Part shown: positions 1 to 7,800 of the stretch, piece by piece
Layout: each line of letters starts with the position of its first letter
Position numbering within the stretch: position 1 is the first letter of the stretch
Assembly (NCBI GenBank): GCA_903953145.1
Contig: CAJBIL010000232.1
Coordinates: 1-11,835, forward strand
Direction: 5' to 3'
Origin: an uncultured beta proteobacterium
Lineage (GTDB): Bacteria > Pseudomonadota > Gammaproteobacteria > Burkholderiales > Rhodocyclaceae
Length of the DNA: 11,835 nt
Made by a program: the position numbers and the translations under genes
The notes under the pieces: generated by a model
What the model saw: only the letters and a program-made list of their open reading frames with translations
Database searches by the model: none
Told to the model about the DNA's origin: nothing

Positions 1-415
1 GCAGAAAGCTCCCTTCAGGCGCAGCCATCGGTGATAAGCGATGCAATACCTGGCGATGATCACGCGTGCGCTCAAGCGCGGGGAGGGTGCCTTCGTAGTT
101 GATCAGTAACTTTCTGGCGGTTTCCGGTAGCTTGATTCGCCACTCGTTAGATCCGTTTCGGCGAGTCAGCCGTTCAGCGCGCAGTGTCTTACCATCGGCA
201 GATGCGCCAACGATTTGTAATGACTCATAGAGAGAAAACCGGAAATCGCGCGTCTCCGGCTGGAGCGTCGCCTGAGCCTTGAATTGACGAGTTGCCGGAT
301 CGAGCGTGATATCAAGATCAAGCGAAGGCGCCGCGTTCGCCGGTCGAAAAATTACCAGTAGAAGCAGCGACAGCAGTAGCCGGTGCGCTGCAATAAAGAT
401 CCACCCTGTTTTCAT
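1..415 (-). CDS. Exported M1-type metallopeptidase-like protein, N-terminal part (runs off left edge)
   Basis: This frame is open from an ATG at 415 to the window edge: 138 codons of the N-terminus, with the C-terminus missing. It starts MKTGWIFIAAHRLLLSLLLL and continues to a likely signal-peptidase site near PANA-APS at about residues 26-30, so the product is probably exported to the periplasm or membrane. The mature start (LDLDITLDPATRQFKAQATL) resembles the beta-sandwich N-domain of M1 aminopeptidase-like proteins, and the last visible residues (HRLSPMAAPEGSFL) resemble the lead-in to the 'G.fLp.gsgWYP' segment seen in proteobacterial members. The zinc-binding HExxH motif would lie outside the window, so the peptidase call is inference from the N-terminus. 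The gene starts 35 bases after the ChaN-PDZ gene on the same strand and is probably co-transcribed with it. The ribosome site is weak (AGCTGGACG). An exported protein is well supported; the family is moderate. Confidence 0.55.
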   Translation of the reverse strand, partial: MKTGWIFIAAHRLLLSLLLLVIFRPANAAPSLDLDITLDPATRQFKAQATLQPETRDFRFSLYESLQIVGASADGKTLRAERLTRRNGSNEWRIKLPETARKLLINYEGTLPALERTRDHRQVLHRLSPMAAPEGSFL

Positions 416-450
416 CGTCCAGCTTGCTGTGGCCAGAAACGTTTGTGTTT

Positions 451-1719
451 TCACGGGGTCGCGGGAAAGCGCACCACAAGATCAAGATTGGCATCGCCAC
501 GTTGAACCCGCAACGGGAGCCAGGTGCCCGGCGTTTGCCGGCGGATCGTGGCAATCACCGCCGTGGTTTTTTCTGCCGGGCGACTGGCGACTTCGAGCAA
601 GCGGTCGCCGGCCTTCAGCCCTGTTTTTTCAGCCAGGCTACCAGCCGTTACCGCCGCAACGCGAACCGTGCCGTTTACATCCTCAAGTTGAACTCCCAGC
701 CTTGGCGGCTCTGCCGAAATGAGCGGTTTGTCCGGCACGATAAAGACAGCGTCGGCAAAGCCGGCGCGCAACTCACGGCAGTCTGCACTCGCTGTCAGTG
801 GGATCAGAACACCGGGATTCGTGACGCCGAGATCGCGTAGCTGATGCGGGACGCCGTAACCAAAGCGGAGGTGGCCGCTCCCCATGATGCCAACCAGCAG
901 CGGCTTGCTATCAGTAGCCTTCCCGTTATTAAGCCGCTGCACCAATGCTTCGGCCATTGCCCGATCCCAGGCAGTTTGTGCGTCTACAAAATTGTTAAAA
1001 GCAGGATCAGGTTTCGTCGATTTACCCGGGCGTGCCGGTCCGTGTTCACGGAAAATTTGTGACAGAAACTCACGGTAAGCCGGTAGCGGAGGCGCTGCAC
1101 GGCTGACACCTTCACGCGCTTCCGGCGGGATGGCGTCCCAGCCTTTTTCACCAATCGCACGCGTTAGCTTCTGATCAATATTGAGCGCCACCATGGGGAT
1201 ACGGTTGATCCGGGCAAACTCGAAAAGGGGCAGATAGAGCTCTGCTGGTTGCCCCCAGACACGATCCCACTCGGTCTGAGCGAAAAATTCCTTGGGCGAT
1301 AACTTGCCTTGCACCCAGCGATCCAGAACCGGTTGCAGACGCCGGGGAAACATCTCGAAACCGATGACCAGATCCGGCCGCTGGGCGTGCAGCACGGCCA
1401 GCGTTTGTAATTGCCAGCGATGGTGGTCTTCGTTGTCGTGATCCTCGCCGAGTAGCACAACCTCACGTTGTGCGGCGGCGCCGATGACAAGATTGCCGGT
1501 TGATATCTGTGTTTTCTTGCCATCAAGCACCAGCCAACGGCCATTTTCAGCACAGTTTTGCTGCTGGGGGAGGGCACCGGATGGAATACCGGTCAGCGCA
1601 GCTGAGCGGCGCTCAGCGCCCTGGCTGGATAGCGGTATCAGAACTGCACTAAAAAAGAGGGCAGCGGATAAGCATCGCACTGCACGACCGGCAAACTCAA
1701 GCCTGGTTTTTTTCATCAT
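451..1719 (-). CDS. Secreted ChaN-family (Tiki/TraB superfamily) protein with C-terminal PDZ domain
   Basis: The 422-residue product has two parts. Residues about 75-315 match the ChaN/Tiki fold: LGEDHDNEDHH at 90-100, GFEMF at 120-124, a conserved W/P-rich middle segment, and MGSGHLRFGYGVP at 279-291. Residues about 332-417 form a PDZ domain (RLGVQLED, then AGSLAEKTGLKAGDRLLEV). Campylobacter ChaN is a haem-binding lipoprotein tied to iron uptake, while related Tiki proteins are metalloproteases, so the role here could be haem binding or proteolysis. I chose the ATG at 1719 because MMKKTR followed by a hydrophobic stretch and SSQGA-ERR makes a normal signal peptide. The frame extends up to an ATG at 1788, which would put a long polar tail before the signal. 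There is no lipobox cysteine, so it is probably soluble in the periplasm, unlike classical ChaN. It sits between a diguanylate cyclase gene and an M1-like peptidase gene. Confidence 0.85.
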   Translation of the reverse strand: MMKKTRLEFAGRAVRCLSAALFFSAVLIPLSSQGAERRSAALTGIPSGALPQQQNCAENGRWLVLDGKKTQISTGNLVIGAAAQREVVLLGEDHDNEDHHRWQLQTLAVLHAQRPDLVIGFEMFPRRLQPVLDRWVQGKLSPKEFFAQTEWDRVWGQPAELYLPLFEFARINRIPMVALNIDQKLTRAIGEKGWDAIPPEAREGVSRAAPPLPAYREFLSQIFREHGPARPGKSTKPDPAFNNFVDAQTAWDRAMAEALVQRLNNGKATDSKPLLVGIMGSGHLRFGYGVPHQLRDLGVTNPGVLIPLTASADCRELRAGFADAVFIVPDKPLISAEPPRLGVQLEDVNGTVRVAAVTAGSLAEKTGLKAGDRLLEVASRPAEKTTAVIATIRRQTPGTWLPLRVQRGDANLDLVVRFPATP

Positions 1720-1794
1720 GGACATTAGTGCTTCATGGACTGCATTTGTTCCGTCGGAGATGCAGAGGATGCAGGCAATATTTGGCATCGAACA

Positions 1795-2841
1795 CTAAAA
1801 GAGCTCGATTTCTCCTGTGTGAGACGCTTTGCTGGCCAGTTTACCTGAGCTGATCAACTGCTCATAACAGCCCACGTTATTGCGGCCGTTCTGTTTGATG
1901 TAGTAGAGCGCGTCATCGGCGCGATCAATGACGTCTGAGGGGGTGTCATTGGGGGATAACTGGCTGTAACCGATGCTGACCGTAATGCGGCCGACCCGGC
2001 TGAAAACATGGTTTTCAACCATCTGGCGGAAACGCTCGAAAGCGCGCAATACGTTGGCTTCCGTGGTTGGCTGGATGACCGCGATGAACTCCTCGCCGCC
2101 GAAACGGAACAGTTGATCCTGAAAGCGGAAGGTATTGCGCATCAGGCTGGCGAACATGACCAGCACCTCATCGCCGATCAGATGGCCGTGCGTGTCATTG
2201 ACCGATTTGAAATGATCAATATCACAGACCGCCAGCCAGTGCCGGCCATTGTCGCCGCCCTTGCGTCGGTGCGGCGTGTTGCTTTGCAGCGACTGGTTTT
2301 GATCCGCAGACGCCTGGCCGAGCACCTCGAATAGATGCTTGTCAAATGTTTTCCGGTTCGGCAAGCCGGTCAGGGTATCGGTTTCACCATAATCAAGCAG
2401 TGCGATATGGTTCGAGAAGTATTCAACAAAGCCCATCAGTACGATCCGCTGCTGCGGGGTCAGGTCGTCAGCAATCGTGATGTCGATCATGTAAAGCAGG
2501 CGCTCAACCGGCGCTACTGGGAAGATCAGACGACAGTGACCGTCGGCTTGACGCTCGAGAACGGCCGCGTTTTCTGATTGGCTGCGCTGAAGTAACGGGT
2601 CGAAATCGATCGGCTGACAGTACTCGGTTTCCGGCAGGTAAGCATTCCGCACATAACGGCCTGCCTTGCTCACGCCCGCACAGGCAAAAACCATGGTGCG
2701 CTCGGTGCCAAGGAAGGCACGGTAGATGGTCAATGACAAAGGATGAAACAAATCCTCCATCGCTTCCAGCACGGCGACATTGATTTCGGTTCGATCCCGC
2801 CGGGACGAAGTCCGAACGATGTGATCGATCAGTTGCAGCAA
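1795..2841 (-). CDS. Diguanylate cyclase with GAF-like sensor domain and GGEEF active site
   Basis: The product (348 residues from the TTG at 2841) makes c-di-GMP from two GTP. Residues 1 to about 150 look like a GAF-type cytosolic sensor domain with no membrane segment. The GGDEF domain follows, with DTLTGLPNR at 155-163, the metal-binding segment CDIDHFKSVND from residue 206, and an intact catalytic GGEEF at 248-252. RFQD at 239-242 lies five residues before the active site and is a canonical RxxD inhibitory I-site, so product inhibition is expected. A polar insertion of about 25 residues (about 176-200) sits between the first helix and the metal-binding strand. The frame can start at a TTG at 2913, but that start has no ribosome site; the TTG at 2841 has GAGGA six bases upstream and gives LLQLIDHIVRTSSRRDR as N-terminus. 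No ATG is available near the start. The gene diverges from the dCache-GGDEF gene. Confidence 0.93.
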   Translation of the reverse strand: MLQLIDHIVRTSSRRDRTEINVAVLEAMEDLFHPLSLTIYRAFLGTERTMVFACAGVSKAGRYVRNAYLPETEYCQPIDFDPLLQRSQSENAAVLERQADGHCRLIFPVAPVERLLYMIDITIADDLTPQQRIVLMGFVEYFSNHIALLDYGETDTLTGLPNRKTFDKHLFEVLGQASADQNQSLQSNTPHRRKGGDNGRHWLAVCDIDHFKSVNDTHGHLIGDEVLVMFASLMRNTFRFQDQLFRFGGEEFIAVIQPTTEANVLRAFERFRQMVENHVFSRVGRITVSIGYSQLSPNDTPSDVIDRADDALYYIKQNGRNNVGCYEQLISSGKLASKASHTGEIELF

Positions 2842-2847
2842 AGTGTG

Positions 2848-2852
2848 TCCTC
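2848..2852 (-). promoter_or_regulatory. Ribosome binding site that decides the diguanylate cyclase start
   Basis: On the minus strand GAGGA precedes the TTG at 2841 by six bases, close to ideal Shine-Dalgarno spacing. The upstream in-frame TTG at 2913 has nothing comparable, so the shorter protein is preferred. Confidence 0.55.
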
Positions 2853-2864
2853 GATTTTCAGTGC

Positions 2865-2894
2865 AGTATTTGAAGCGGTTTGAAATGTCATCAA
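2865..2894 (-). promoter_or_regulatory. Candidate sigma70 promoter for the GAF-GGDEF cyclase
   Basis: Reading the minus strand, TTGATG (2889-2894) and AATACT (2865-2870) are 18 bases apart, each matching four of six consensus bases. Transcription would start about 17 bases upstream of the TTG at 2841, leaving room for the GAGGA site but not for the longer frame from 2913. The match is modest, and it competes with the candidate at 2942-2971. Confidence 0.3.
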
Positions 2895-2941
2895 ATTGTT
2901 CGAAGGTGCGCAAACTGGCTTAATCAATCGTATGCCGAAGC

Positions 2942-2971
2942 AGTAGAGCGCATTCGCTATCTCGTCGTCAA
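2942..2971 (-). promoter_or_regulatory. Alternative candidate sigma70 promoter for the GAF-GGDEF cyclase
   Basis: Reading the minus strand, TTGACG (2966-2971, five of six consensus bases) and TCTACT (2942-2947, four of six) are separated by 18 bases. Use of this promoter would give a leader of about 95 bases before the TTG at 2841, or a short leader if translation began at 2913. Confidence 0.3.
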
Positions 2972-3042
2972 GCGGTGCCCCGGATTTCTTTTGTTTTCCT
3001 CTAATCAGTGCATCGCAAATGAAAAAACGTGGCGTTAAGATT

Positions 3043-3071
3043 TTGACCCTACTATTCTAAAGGGTTATTGT
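3043..3071 (+). promoter_or_regulatory. Strong candidate sigma70 promoter for the dCache-GGDEF cyclase
   Basis: TTGACC (3043-3048) and TATTGT (3066-3071) are separated by exactly 17 bases, the best promoter match in the window. The transcript would start near 3078. That leaves about 37 bases to the ATG at 3115 but only about seven to the upstream TTG at 3085, which favours the ATG start. Confidence 0.55.
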
Positions 3072-3081
3072 ACTTTCCTTA

Positions 3082-3096
3082 CGCTTGCACCAAGCG
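3082..3096 (+). repeat. Perfect inverted repeat in the 5' leader of the dCache-GGDEF gene
   Basis: CGCTTG-CAC-CAAGCG is a perfect 6-base inverted repeat with a 3-base centre. It lies just after the predicted transcription start. It could be a short leader hairpin or a dyad bound by a regulator; the sequence alone does not separate these, and a 15-base dyad can occur by chance. Confidence 0.35.
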
Positions 3097-3114
3097 CTTC
3101 CTTTGGCCTTGTCG

Positions 3115-4713
3115 ATGAATTTTCGCCTGAATTTTAATAGTCTGACGACCCGCATGATGTTGCTGGGAGTGGTATTCCTAATCGCCGGCGCGCTTGGGCG
3201 GGTTTTTCTTCTGACGGACTATCTGCGCGATGACGTAACCAAACTTGCGTCGGATCAGTTGCTGACGATCGCAAATTATGTTGCACAGGATGTCAATCAT
3301 GACATTCTTGAACGCCGTGATTTGCTGACACGCGTTGCGCTGAGATTGCCGCTGGCGCTGCTGAACAATCAGCAACAGATGCAGCAATGGCTTGCTGAGC
3401 GCCAAGAGATGAATCCTTTATTTGCATTGGGCATGTTCGTACTTAGCGCCGAAGGTGTGGTGCTGACAGATTCCAGCGCACCCGCTGATCGAGGCGGTTT
3501 GTCTTACGCAGATCGTGACTATTTTCAGCAAGCCATCAAAGGTGAGTTCGCCATCGGCCGGCCTGTCATCGGGCGCGCTGTCAAGGTGCCGGTTTTGCCA
3601 ATGGCGATACCTTTGCGTGATGCCGCCGGGAAAATTATGGGTGTTCTGGTCGGGATCTCTCCGCTCGACTCCCCTAATTTCATGGGTACTTTACGGGCGG
3701 CTCAAGTGGGTAGCACGGGAGGATTGCTCCTGATTTCGCCGCGCGATAAATTATTCATTGCCGCATCGGATCGAAATCTCGTACTCACCGCAACGCCGAA
3801 CGAGGGCGAGCATCCGCAGCATGATCAGGCGATGCAGGGGTTTCGTGGTGTTGCGGTTAGCGTCAGGAGCGGTATTGAAGAATTGGCGGCAATTGCTTCT
3901 GTGCCTGCCAGCGGCTGGTTTGTGGTGGCGCGCTTGCCGAGCAGCGAAGCCTATGCGCCGGTTACCAGCATCCGTCGTTATGTGCTGAAAAGTACGGCCA
4001 TTATTTTGCCCATCTTTTTGCTTGTCATGGTACTGGTCATGCGCCGCGTGATGCGGCCGCTCATGAACTCAGCGCATCATGCGGATCGGATGACGCTCGG
4101 TGAAATCCCGCTTGAGCCGTTGCCCGTGGTGCTAAATGACGAGGTGGGCCACCTGACGGCGGCATTCAATCGCCTTTTGGCGAAATTGCTCGAAAGTCGC
4201 GCCAAGCTGGATCACATGGCACACCACGACACGCTTACCGGCCTGCCCAATCGCTGGCTTCTGGCGGATCGCATGAAGCTGGCTTTGGCGCGTGCACAGC
4301 GTAACGAAGGGCAAATTGCCACATTGTTCCTTGATCTCGATGGCTTCAAGCCGATTAATGACGGATTCGGCCATGAGGCAGGGGATACCTGTCTGCGCGA
4401 AGTGGCGAGACGCTTGTCTGAAGCGCTACGCAGTGAAGATACGCTGGCCCGGGTGGGCGGTGACGAGTTTGTGATACTGCTCTCGGATTTGCGTGAAGAT
4501 GCAAGGGATTCAGCAGAAATGGTGGCGAATAAATGTCTGGCCGTTTTTGAGCAGCCGTTTCTGATTAACGACCAATCGTGCCGTTTGGGAACCTCAATCG
4601 GCATTGCGCTAGGAGATGGTCGCTGTCTCCCGGAGGCGCTATTGAGTGCCGCTGATCATGCGATGTATCAGGCAAAGAAAATGCAGGGCGGCAGATTCTG
4701 CTGGGCAGCTTGA
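3115..4713 (+). CDS. Membrane-bound diguanylate cyclase, dCache-HAMP-GGDEF
   Basis: This 532-residue inner-membrane protein should sense a periplasmic signal and synthesise c-di-GMP. Residues 15-35 are a membrane helix. Residues about 36-290 form a dCache_1-type periplasmic domain, including the YADRDYFQQAIKG segment and the IPLRDAAGKIMGVLVG strand pair typical of small-ligand-binding caches. A second membrane helix lies at about 291-310 and a HAMP domain at 311-363 (RRVMRPLMNSA, then NDEVGHLTAAFN). The GGDEF domain has DTLTGLPNR at 372-380, LDLDGFKPIND with its metal-binding aspartates, and intact GGDEF at 448-452. RSED at 439-442 forms a complete inhibitory I-site, so the enzyme looks active and feedback-inhibited. 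The ATG at 3115 is preferred over the TTG at 3085 because the predicted transcript starts near 3078 and because the shorter form puts a normal, short cytosolic tail before the first helix. The ligand cannot be read from the sequence. Confidence 0.93.
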   Translation: MNFRLNFNSLTTRMMLLGVVFLIAGALGRVFLLTDYLRDDVTKLASDQLLTIANYVAQDVNHDILERRDLLTRVALRLPLALLNNQQQMQQWLAERQEMNPLFALGMFVLSAEGVVLTDSSAPADRGGLSYADRDYFQQAIKGEFAIGRPVIGRAVKVPVLPMAIPLRDAAGKIMGVLVGISPLDSPNFMGTLRAAQVGSTGGLLLISPRDKLFIAASDRNLVLTATPNEGEHPQHDQAMQGFRGVAVSVRSGIEELAAIASVPASGWFVVARLPSSEAYAPVTSIRRYVLKSTAIILPIFLLVMVLVMRRVMRPLMNSAHHADRMTLGEIPLEPLPVVLNDEVGHLTAAFNRLLAKLLESRAKLDHMAHHDTLTGLPNRWLLADRMKLALARAQRNEGQIATLFLDLDGFKPINDGFGHEAGDTCLREVARRLSEALRSEDTLARVGGDEFVILLSDLREDARDSAEMVANKCLAVFEQPFLINDQSCRLGTSIGIALGDGRCLPEALLSAADHAMYQAKKMQGGRFCWAA

Positions 4714-4736
4714 GAGTCCGCCATGCTTCATACAAT
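4710..4736 (+). promoter_or_regulatory. Weak candidate promoter for the Cache-PAS-GGDEF-EAL gene
   Basis: TTGAGA (4710-4715) overlaps the stop codon of the preceding gene, and TACAAT (4731-4736) is a good -10 element, but the spacing is only 15 bases. The 108-base gap before the EAL gene is AT-rich at its right end. The gene may instead be read through from the upstream cyclase. Confidence 0.22.
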
Positions 4737-4821
4737 AAATGCGGTAGGTTTTTCGTCCTTGCTGTGCTCAACTGATTTTCGATGTGAGTTGTCAATAATT
4801 CAATAAATACGGGTCGCCCGA

Positions 4822-7800
4822 ATGTTCTCTGCCGCACAACATCCTCATGTTTCCGACGCCTCTTTTGCCTTGAGAGCAAAATTGTCGCTGATCGTTGTTG
4901 CCGTGATGGCGGCGGTGATGTTGCCTTTTGGCTGGTATACCGTGCGCGATCTTGAGCGTGCGGCAACGGAGGAGGCGATCAGTCAGATCAGCGCGAGCAA
5001 TCTGATGTTGCGCAACATGATTGTCGCCAATCAGGATGGGCTCAAAATAGCACTGATGCGTCTGGGGGCAGCCTTTCGCCATTACTACCGGGGGGATTTT
5101 TCCCTCGACGAAACGCAGCAGGTCAATGTTGGCGGTGTTAGCGCGCCGGTTCTGCGTTTCAACGAACTGCCGGTTAATCTCGATCACCGCATTGTTAATC
5201 AGTTCAGCCGCGATACGGGGGGGAGTGTCGCCACTGTTTTTGTCCGGCTGGGCGATGATTTTCTGCGCGTCACTACGTCGCTGACCCGGGAAGACGGGGC
5301 GCCGGCAATTGGCACCTTGCTCGGCAAGGATCATCCCGGTTATGCCAAAGTGCTCGCCGGTCAAACATTTCAGGGGCCGGCGCGGCTATTCGGGAAGCAA
5401 TACATGACCGAATACACCCCGCTGCTCGATGCGTCGAATCGTGTGATCGGGCTGCTTTTTGTCGGCATGGATCTAACCGAGAGCATCGACTCTCTGCTCG
5501 ACAAGGTACGCCAGATAACGATTGGCAAGAGCGGCTACGCTTTCGTGATCAACTCGGCCAAGGGCGATGGCTACGGACATTTTTTGCTGCACCCGGCCAA
5601 GCAGGGTAAGGAATATGCCGTTGGGTTGGCGGCCAACGAGCAGGAAGCAACGACCCGTGAAATCCTCAGCCGCAAGTCGGGCGTGCTTTTCTACGCGTGG
5701 CGCAACGAGGAGCTTGGTGATACGTCGCCACGTCAGAAAATTGCAGCTTTTTCCGAATATCCCGAGTTGGGCTGGATTGTAGCAACCAGCGGTTATGTCG
5801 ATGAGTTCGTCAAACTATCGCGTGACGGGCGTGATCAGATGATTCTGGCGATGATCTTGGTCACCCTGTGTGCCATTATCGCGCTCAATCTTGCGCTGGG
5901 GCGCTGGGTGATGACGCCGATTCTGCGCTTGCAAGGGCAATTGCGTGGTGCCGAGCGTACCTTGCGTACATTGATCAATGCGCTGCCCGATATCGTTTGC
6001 TTCAAGGATGGAGAGGGTCGCTGGCTCGAGGCCAACGAGGCGACACTGATTTACTTTCAGTTGCAGGGCGTTGATTACCGTGGCCGGCGCGGGTCAGAAA
6101 TGCCTGGTGTCGAAGAAAGTGCCCGGGCAACTTTTCTCGCCGCCGAAGTCAGCGACGAGCTTGTTTGGTGCAGTGCCAGCGTCAGCCAGCAGGAAGAAGC
6201 TATTCCCGCAGCAGATGGCGCGCCGCGCATTTTCGAGATTATCCGGATTCCGTTATTTCATTCGGATGGCCGCCGTAACGGTCTGGTTGTTGTCGGGCGT
6301 GATCTGAGTGAGCGCAAAAAGACGGATGCCCAGCAGCGCCTTGCCGCCCGCGTATTCGAGACGACGGGTGAAGCGATCATGGTGACTGGCATCGATGGCA
6401 GCATCGTCCTCGTCAACCCCGCCTTTTGCCGGATTACCGGCTACACCGAGCCGGAAATTCTCGGCAAAACCCCGCGTATACTCAATTCCGGTCGTCATGA
6501 TGATGCCTTTCACCAAGCCATGTGGAAGGCGCTGCAAGCCAATGGCACGTGGGCTGGCGAAGTCTGGAACCGGCGCAAGAATGGCGAAGTATTCCCCGAG
6601 TTGCAAACTGTAAGCAGTGTTCGCGACGAGGCCGGCAAGGTTACGCATTACGTCGCTGTCTTTGCTGATCTGAGTGAAATCCGCCGGGCGCAGGCTGCGG
6701 CCGAACATCTCTCCTGGCGCGATGCACTGACCGGGTTGGCCAATCGTGCCCTATTCCTCAAGCGGCTCGAAGAGACACTCAGCAACGCCCATCGTGAAGG
6801 GCGATTTGGCGATGTGCTGCTGATTGATCTTGATCGCTTCAAGGACATCAACGAAGCGCGCGGCCTGGTTGTTGGCGATGCATTGCTCAAGGCCGTTGCA
6901 GAGCAGTTCAGCCAGATACTGCACCCCGACGATGTGCTCGCCCGGCTCGATTCCGATGAATTCGCCGTACTGTTACCACGCCTCACCGCCAGTCGTGACG
7001 ATGCCGGCCGTGCCGCACTGGCCGTGGCCGAAAAGCTACGCACCGCCTTACGCGACACCATTGCACTGGCGGGCGAGTTTTTCCACCTTGAGGCCAGCAT
7101 CGGTATCGCGTTATTCCCTGCGACTTCGCAGGCATCCGCGACCGACGTATTGCGGCAGGCCGATACCGCAATGCATCAGGCCAAAGGCGAAGGGGGCGGG
7201 CGCGCTGTTTTCTTCGAGACGGAAATGGGCGATACCGTCAAGGAGCGTTACGAGCTGGAGCGCGAACTACGCCGTGCCATTGATAACAACGAGTTGCGCC
7301 TCTACCTTCAGCCCCAGGTAAATGCCGAAGCGCATCAGGTTGCGGCTGAAGCACTGGTGCGCTGGGAGCACCCCGAGCGCGGGCTGGTCATGCCCGGCGC
7401 GTTTATCCCGCTGGCGGAAGCCTCCGATCTGATTGTTGCCGTTGATCACTGGATGCTGGCCGAAGTTTGCCGGCTGCTGGCGCGGCTGGAGGGCGAGGGG
7501 TATCCGGTTCGGATCGCCGTGAATGTCAGCCCGCGCCATTTCAGCCGCCCGGATTTTGTCGAGGAAGTGAAGCGACAGCTGGCCACCAGCGGTGCCGACC
7601 CGACCCGGCTGGTGCTTGAGGTGACCGAGGGGCTGGTGATTGGCGACGTTGCCGATGTGGTGGCCAAAATGGTGGCGCTCACCACGCTCGGGCTGCATTT
7701 TTCAATGGACGATTTCGGCACCGGCTATTCCAGCCTGTCGTATCTCAAACGCCTGCCCATTCATGAGCTGAAGATCGACAAGAGCTTTATTGATGACGTT

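Noticed and set aside
318..840. Overlapping open frames of 78 to 138 codons on both strands around the ChaN/M1 junction
   Set aside because: They overlap the ChaN-PDZ and M1-like frames, which have clear domain or signal-peptide support; their translations are arginine- and proline-rich shadow sequence.
4718..4752. Possible intrinsic terminator after the dCache cyclase (CCGC ... GCGG followed by TTTTT)
   Set aside because: The stem is only four to six pairs with a bulge and a loop of about 14 or more bases, too weak to call; readthrough into the EAL gene is equally likely.
4792..5364. A 190-codon open frame on the minus strand opposite the Cache domain of the EAL protein
   Set aside because: It lies wholly within or against a well-supported gene, has no recognisable domain, and reflects the high-GC codon pattern of the true gene.
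6253..6708. A 151-codon minus-strand open frame opposite the second PAS domain
   Set aside because: It is antisense to a clear PAS coding region, has no family resemblance and no supporting ribosome site.
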